A DNA stretch of 64,000 nucleotides from Levilactobacillus brevis (lineage in GTDB: Bacteria > Bacillota > Bacilli > Lactobacillales > Lactobacillaceae), in contig CP079699.1 in assembly GCA_021383565.1 (NCBI GenBank), forward strand, positions 2,356,001 to 2,420,000. The letters are read 5' to 3'. A program made the translations under genes and the position numbers. Below the pieces are notes generated by a model that was given only the letters and a program-made list of their open reading frames with translations, ran no database searches and was not told the DNA's origin. Shown here piece by piece: positions 61,114 to 64,000 of this stretch (positions are counted from its first letter, which is position 1; the number at the start of each line of letters is the position of its first letter).

Positions 61114-61192
61114 ATATGGGGATACTCCTTGATGTGACGTGGTTATAGGCATAATATCACATGAATCCGATGCTAAAATAAGAAATTCATAT

Positions 61193-61221
61193 TTTAACCT
61201 TAACCAAGCTTAAAGATTAAG
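61193..61221. promoter_or_regulatory. TTAA repeat cluster between the two-component system and a secreted protein gene
   Basis: Four TTAA units occur within about 27 bases (61194, 61200, 61210 and 61217). CTTAAC and CTTAAA are 10 bases apart, which would place them on the same helical face as expected for OmpR-type regulators. The cluster sits between the divergent genes. Confidence 0.45.
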
Positions 61222-61291
61222 CCCCCGATCGGATGGTATAACTAATACATCGAAAGCGAACAGCCAAACAACTAACTGAGGAGTGGTTAAA

Positions 61292-61585
61292 ATGACTAAA
61301 ATGAAAACGATGATGACTAAGGTAATGCTCGGCGCCATGACAGTAACGACACTATTGGCAACTTCCGCGGGGGCTTCGGCGGCAACCACCACCACGACCA
61401 CGGCGCCGGCGCCAGTCGTGCGAACGACGGTACAACTGAAGTCCCGGCCAGCTGCTGAAATTCAGGTGACGAAGATTCATCTGAAGCCGGTCACGACCAA
61501 GAAAATTTCCAGTCAGGTTCAGACGGCGGTGGATGCTAGCGCCCTTAACCTAGACCAGAAGCACAGCGATAGCCAATTGAAGTAA
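61292..61585 (+). CDS. Small secreted protein
   Basis: This 97-residue protein has a signal peptide (VMLGAMTVTTLLATSAGASA), a Thr-rich stretch and a short basic mature part (KIHLKPVTTKKISSQVQTAV). I do not recognise it. GAGGAG precedes the ATG at 61292. It is divergent from the two-component system across a TTAA-rich control region, so it is a candidate target. Confidence 0.7.
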   Translation: MTKMKTMMTKVMLGAMTVTTLLATSAGASAATTTTTTAPAPVVRTTVQLKSRPAAEIQVTKIHLKPVTTKKISSQVQTAVDASALNLDQKHSDSQLK

Positions 61586-61665
61586 AAATAACCGCGTGAT
61601 GGCTTAAATCCTCCAAACACATTTATAGTCATCCATGACCAACTACAAGAGCAGATATAGAAGTT

Positions 61666-61699
61666 AAAAAACAGTAGCGCGCAGGCGTTACTGTTTTTT
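61666..61699 (+). terminator. Intrinsic terminator
   Basis: AAAAAACAGTA and TACTGTTTTTT form an 11-bp stem; it can serve both strands. Confidence 0.85.
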
Positions 61700-61730
61700 A
61701 GTGGCGGCTGTAGTTTTAACACTGGCAGAC

Positions 61731-61762
61731 GAAAAGAGACCGTGGCGCTGACCACGGTCTCT
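61731..61762 (-). terminator. Intrinsic terminator of the NmrA-like gene
   Basis: AGAGACCGTGG and CCACGGTCTCT form a perfect 11-bp stem followed on the minus strand by TTTT. Confidence 0.85.
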
Positions 61763-61776
61763 CACAAATTCTACTT

Positions 61777-62418
61777 TTACTTGAGTGCGTCGGCGATAGG
61801 TGTATCGCCCGTGACCAATTCAAAGATTCGGTGTGGCAGGGGATGCTTGACCACGGCGACAACTGCGGCCGCAACATCTTCGCGGCTGATCGACTTCGTA
61901 TCGCTGTTGGCTGTATCCAGCGTAATCTTGCCGGTGGGGGCGTCGTTGGTCAGCGCACCCGGCCGAACGATGGTGTAGTCCAAGTTAGTCCGGTGTTGGA
62001 GCCACTGATCGGCGTAATATTTAGCGACGTAGTAGGGGCGAATGCCGGATTTGCTCCAGAAGGACCGGTCGTCGGTTCCCATGGCGCTGACGATGATAAA
62101 ACGCTTGATACCGGCCTTTTCGGTGGCAATCATGGACTTGATCGCGCCATCCAGATCAATGTTTAGGGTCATATCATCGCCGGTACTGCCGCCAGAACCT
62201 GCGGAGAAGATGACGGTGTCCACCCCAGCCATGGCCGGAACCATGGCGTCGGCCGACCCCATGAGATCAACGATCCGAGGTTGGCCGCCGAGGGCCGTGA
62301 TGGTGTCAGACTGGGTTGCCGAGCGAATGCCTGCGTAGACTTTTTCACCCGTTGCGGCGAGTTGCTGGACGATATGTTGGCCAACGTGGCCGTGCGCACC
62401 AATAATTAATGTTGTCAT
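61777..62418 (-). CDS. NAD(P)-binding oxidoreductase (NmrA/SDR-like)
   Basis: This 213-residue protein has a Rossmann start TTLIIGAHGHVGQHIVQQLA (GxxGxxG), VIFSAGSGG, and the extended-SDR-like IRPYYVAKYYADQWLQ with YxxxK. It resembles the atypical SDR group of flavin-reductase-like or NmrA-like proteins common in lactobacilli. Substrate unknown. AGGAGG precedes the ATG. It is divergent from ndh. Confidence 0.88.
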   Translation of the reverse strand: MTTLIIGAHGHVGQHIVQQLAATGEKVYAGIRSATQSDTITALGGQPRIVDLMGSADAMVPAMAGVDTVIFSAGSGGSTGDDMTLNIDLDGAIKSMIATEKAGIKRFIIVSAMGTDDRSFWSKSGIRPYYVAKYYADQWLQHRTNLDYTIVRPGALTNDAPTGKITLDTANSDTKSISREDVAAAVVAVVKHPLPHRIFELVTGDTPIADALK

Positions 62419-62602
62419 GTAAAAAACCTCCTAAATCTCGTTCACTTAACTAACTTCCACCTTAAAGGTTTTGCCCCGAAATTTCAGCTCAGGCGACTCG
62501 CTAATCGCGGGTGATCGTCGCAAAATGGCGAATTGATAGGGGTTAGCGGCCGCGAATTGTCGCCGTTTCGGGCCGCACTAATTATGAAAAAATTTGTAAA
62601 CC

Positions 62603-62638
62603 GTTATCAATGGCTTTTCGCTTGATAACTCGTATAAT
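62603..62638 (+). promoter_or_regulatory. ndh promoter region with inverted repeat
   Basis: TATAAT lies at 62633-62638. GTTATCAA (62603-62610) and TTGATAAC (62622-62629) form an 8-bp inverted repeat across the -35/spacer region, a likely operator. The -35 itself is weak. Confidence 0.55.
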
Positions 62639-62651
62639 AGAAGTAAATCAT

Positions 62652-62760
62652 CCCTAACGATTAGCAGGTCCACCGGTCCCTTCGGGGGGAGTGAATGTTT
62701 GGTTAAAAATGTAACTGTTTTAACTAACTGAAGTGTTAACGAGCTAATCGGGCATTAGGG
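62652..62760 (+). ncRNA. Structured 5' leader of ndh (candidate cis-regulatory RNA)
   Basis: CCCTAA-CGATTAGC (62652-62665) pairs completely with GCTAATCG (62743-62750) and TTAGGG (62755-62760), leaving a 4-base GGCA bulge. Inside are GTTAAAA/TTTTAAC (62702-62724) and a TCCC-TTCG-GGGG hairpin (62687-62698). The closing stem begins a few bases after the predicted start site and ends about 28 bases before the ndh ATG. I do not recognise a known riboswitch class. Confidence 0.5.
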
Positions 62761-62788
62761 AACTATAGCAGAAAAGGGGTCGTTTACA

Positions 62789-63991
62789 ATGGCAACGATT
62801 TTAGTTCTTGGCGGTGGCTATGCCGGCATGCGGGCAATTAAGTTTTTACAGCGGGAAGTTCCCAGTGAAGACGAGATTATTTTGGTAGATAAAACGGGGA
62901 CGCACGCAGAGAAGACTAACCTGCATGAAGTGGCAGCGGGAACCATTGCGCCCGATCGGATCACCTACGAAATCAATGATGTGATTGGCAGTCGGGTCGA
63001 CTTTATTCAAGATGCCGTCACCAATGTGGATGTTGACCAAAAGAAAGTGACACTGAAAAACCATGAGCCGATTACCTACGACTATTTGGTATTAGCGCTG
63101 GGCTTCCAGTCCGAAACGTTTGGTCTGAAGGGCGCCGAAGAAAATGCGCTCCCGATGGATGATCTCGAGACGTCCGAAGCCGTTTACCAGCATATTGAAG
63201 AACGGGTCAAGAGTTACGCGCAGACGCAGGACCCGAATGACTTGGTGGTTGCGGTGTGTGGGGCCGGCTTCACGGGGATTGAACTCTTGGGTGAATTAAC
63301 CCAATCCCTACCGAAATTACAGACGCGCTACAACACGCCAGCGATCAAGCTGGTCTGCTTGGAACGGTCACCAGCCATCCTGCCGATGTTTGACAAGTCG
63401 CTGGCGGAATATGCCATGCGGTTCATGGCGAAGCATGATGTCGAGATGAAGTTAGGCGCCAACATCGAAGAAATTAAGCCGGGCGCCGTGGTCTACACGG
63501 ATAGCGAGGGTGGACAGCACGAACAAGCGGCCAACACCATTGTGTGGACCGTGGGGGTCAGTGGCTCGCACGTGATTGCCGATTCCGGCTTCGAACAGCG
63601 GCGTAATCGGATTGTGGTTAAGGACGACCTGTCACTCGATGGCCATCCAGAAGTTTACGTTGTTGGAGACGTTGCGGCCGTCATGGATCCTGACAGCGAT
63701 CGGCCATACCCAACGACGGCCCAGATCGCATTGGCCGCGGGTGCACAAGCGGCCAAGAACATTGGCCTGCAGCTACGTGGTCATGAGACCCGGCCATTCG
63801 TTTACAAGTCCGTTGGGACGGTGGCTTCGCTGAGTGATCGGGATGGTATCGGTGAAATCTTCAGCAACAATCGTAAGGTGAAGGGCTATCCAGCCTCGGC
63901 CTTGAAGAAAGTCATTACCGACCGATCCATTCTGGAAAGTGCCCACCTGAGCACCGTCTTTAGCAAGGGACGCTTCGACCTCTATCATTAA
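62789..63991 (+). CDS. ndh: Type II NADH dehydrogenase
   Basis: This 400-residue FAD enzyme has two Rossmann motifs: ILVLGGGYAGMRA at the start (FAD) and VAVCGAGFTGIELLGE near residue 155 (NADH). It also has the NDH-2 blocks VYVVGDVAAVMD and YPTTAQIALAAGAQAAKNI. It transfers electrons from NADH to quinone at the inner membrane face without pumping protons. AAAAGGGG precedes the ATG. The protein ends 9 bases before the window end and is complete. A long structured leader and an inverted repeat upstream suggest regulation. Confidence 0.95.
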   Translation: MATILVLGGGYAGMRAIKFLQREVPSEDEIILVDKTGTHAEKTNLHEVAAGTIAPDRITYEINDVIGSRVDFIQDAVTNVDVDQKKVTLKNHEPITYDYLVLALGFQSETFGLKGAEENALPMDDLETSEAVYQHIEERVKSYAQTQDPNDLVVAVCGAGFTGIELLGELTQSLPKLQTRYNTPAIKLVCLERSPAILPMFDKSLAEYAMRFMAKHDVEMKLGANIEEIKPGAVVYTDSEGGQHEQAANTIVWTVGVSGSHVIADSGFEQRRNRIVVKDDLSLDGHPEVYVVGDVAAVMDPDSDRPYPTTAQIALAAGAQAAKNIGLQLRGHETRPFVYKSVGTVASLSDRDGIGEIFSNNRKVKGYPASALKKVITDRSILESAHLSTVFSKGRFDLYH

Positions 63992-64000
63992 AATTCGGAC

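Noticed and set aside
62594-62610. cre- or Rex-like TGTAAACCGTTATCAA before ndh
   Set aside because: It has one extra base compared with cre and lacks the Rex half-sites; the inverted repeat GTTATCAA/TTGATAAC explains it better.
1-64000. tRNA, rRNA, CRISPR array or prophage
   Set aside because: I saw no cloverleaf with a GTTCRANNC loop, no regularly spaced direct repeats and no phage structural genes.

Overview
The window is chromosomal DNA of a Gram-positive lactobacillus. Three kinds of evidence support this: Shine-Dalgarno sites of the AAGGAGG type with frequent TTG and GTG starts; lactobacillus-type families (a WxL/DUF916/LPXTG cell-surface cluster, pyruvate oxidase, type II NADH dehydrogenase, the OpuC osmoprotectant transporter, a GH25 lysozyme, YhgE/Pip and an FLP-type Crp/Fnr regulator); and CcpA-type cre sites. 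Base composition looks GC-rich for a lactobacillus, which would fit Levilactobacillus or a neighbouring genus, but the genus is an inference. I saw no rRNA, tRNA, CRISPR array, prophage or replication origin.

Layout. 0-8 kb: a GPH sugar symporter, a YagU-like membrane protein, a short UvrA paralogue, a tautomerase, a GlcU sugar porter with a cre site, and a zinc-binding protein of unknown function. 8-13 kb: a WxL surface-complex operon hit by two different IS5-family elements, one in the 5' leader and one inside the LPXTG gene. 12.8-14.3 kb: a CHRD-fold protein with a 48-residue membrane peptide, divergent from an FLP-type redox regulator that has a perfect TTGA-N6-TCAA site. 14.4-16.3 kb: a YtrA-like GntR/ABC operon. 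16.3-24 kb: an MFS protein, hypothetical genes, opuCABCD and two full copies of a structured intergenic repeat. 24-28 kb: tandem paralogous MFS pumps and a DyP peroxidase. 28-35 kb: a PatB-like C-S lyase coupled to a DUF3737 beta-helix protein, a GT2/GT-C glycosylation pair and an orphan purH. 35-42 kb: a GH25 lysozyme with a secreted partner, an AI-2E-family exporter, and a MacB-type ABC pair. 42-46 kb: a MarR/GNAT operon divergent from a GlcD-type FAD dehydrogenase, then a GH13 glucosidase under a cre site. 46-54 kb: a MarR orphan, a frameshifted pnuC behind a structured leader, CorA, pyruvate oxidase with two cre sites, a MarR/DHA2 efflux operon and an M23 peptidase. 54.8-64 kb: YhgE/Pip with a TetR regulator, an OmpR-type two-component system divergent from a small secreted protein, an NmrA-like oxidoreductase and ndh with a structured leader.

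Themes. Much of the content concerns the envelope (surface complex, lysozyme, M23 peptidase, GT pair, efflux) and redox or overflow metabolism (Pox, Ndh, GlcD-type dehydrogenase, DyP, FLP). Control is mostly local: regulators sit beside their targets with visible palindromic operators.

The least explained element is a dispersed intergenic repeat, seen at 46-230, 18682-19115, 23525-23981, 37747-37881 and 58390-58458. It has two domains, A and B. Arms of the same hairpin differ between copies but stay complementary, and the ends form imperfect inverted repeats. It looks like a structured RNA or a non-autonomous mobile element that I cannot match to any family I know. A second candidate is the approximately 110-nt ndh leader at 62652-62760, closed by a 14-bp stem that starts just after the predicted transcription start.
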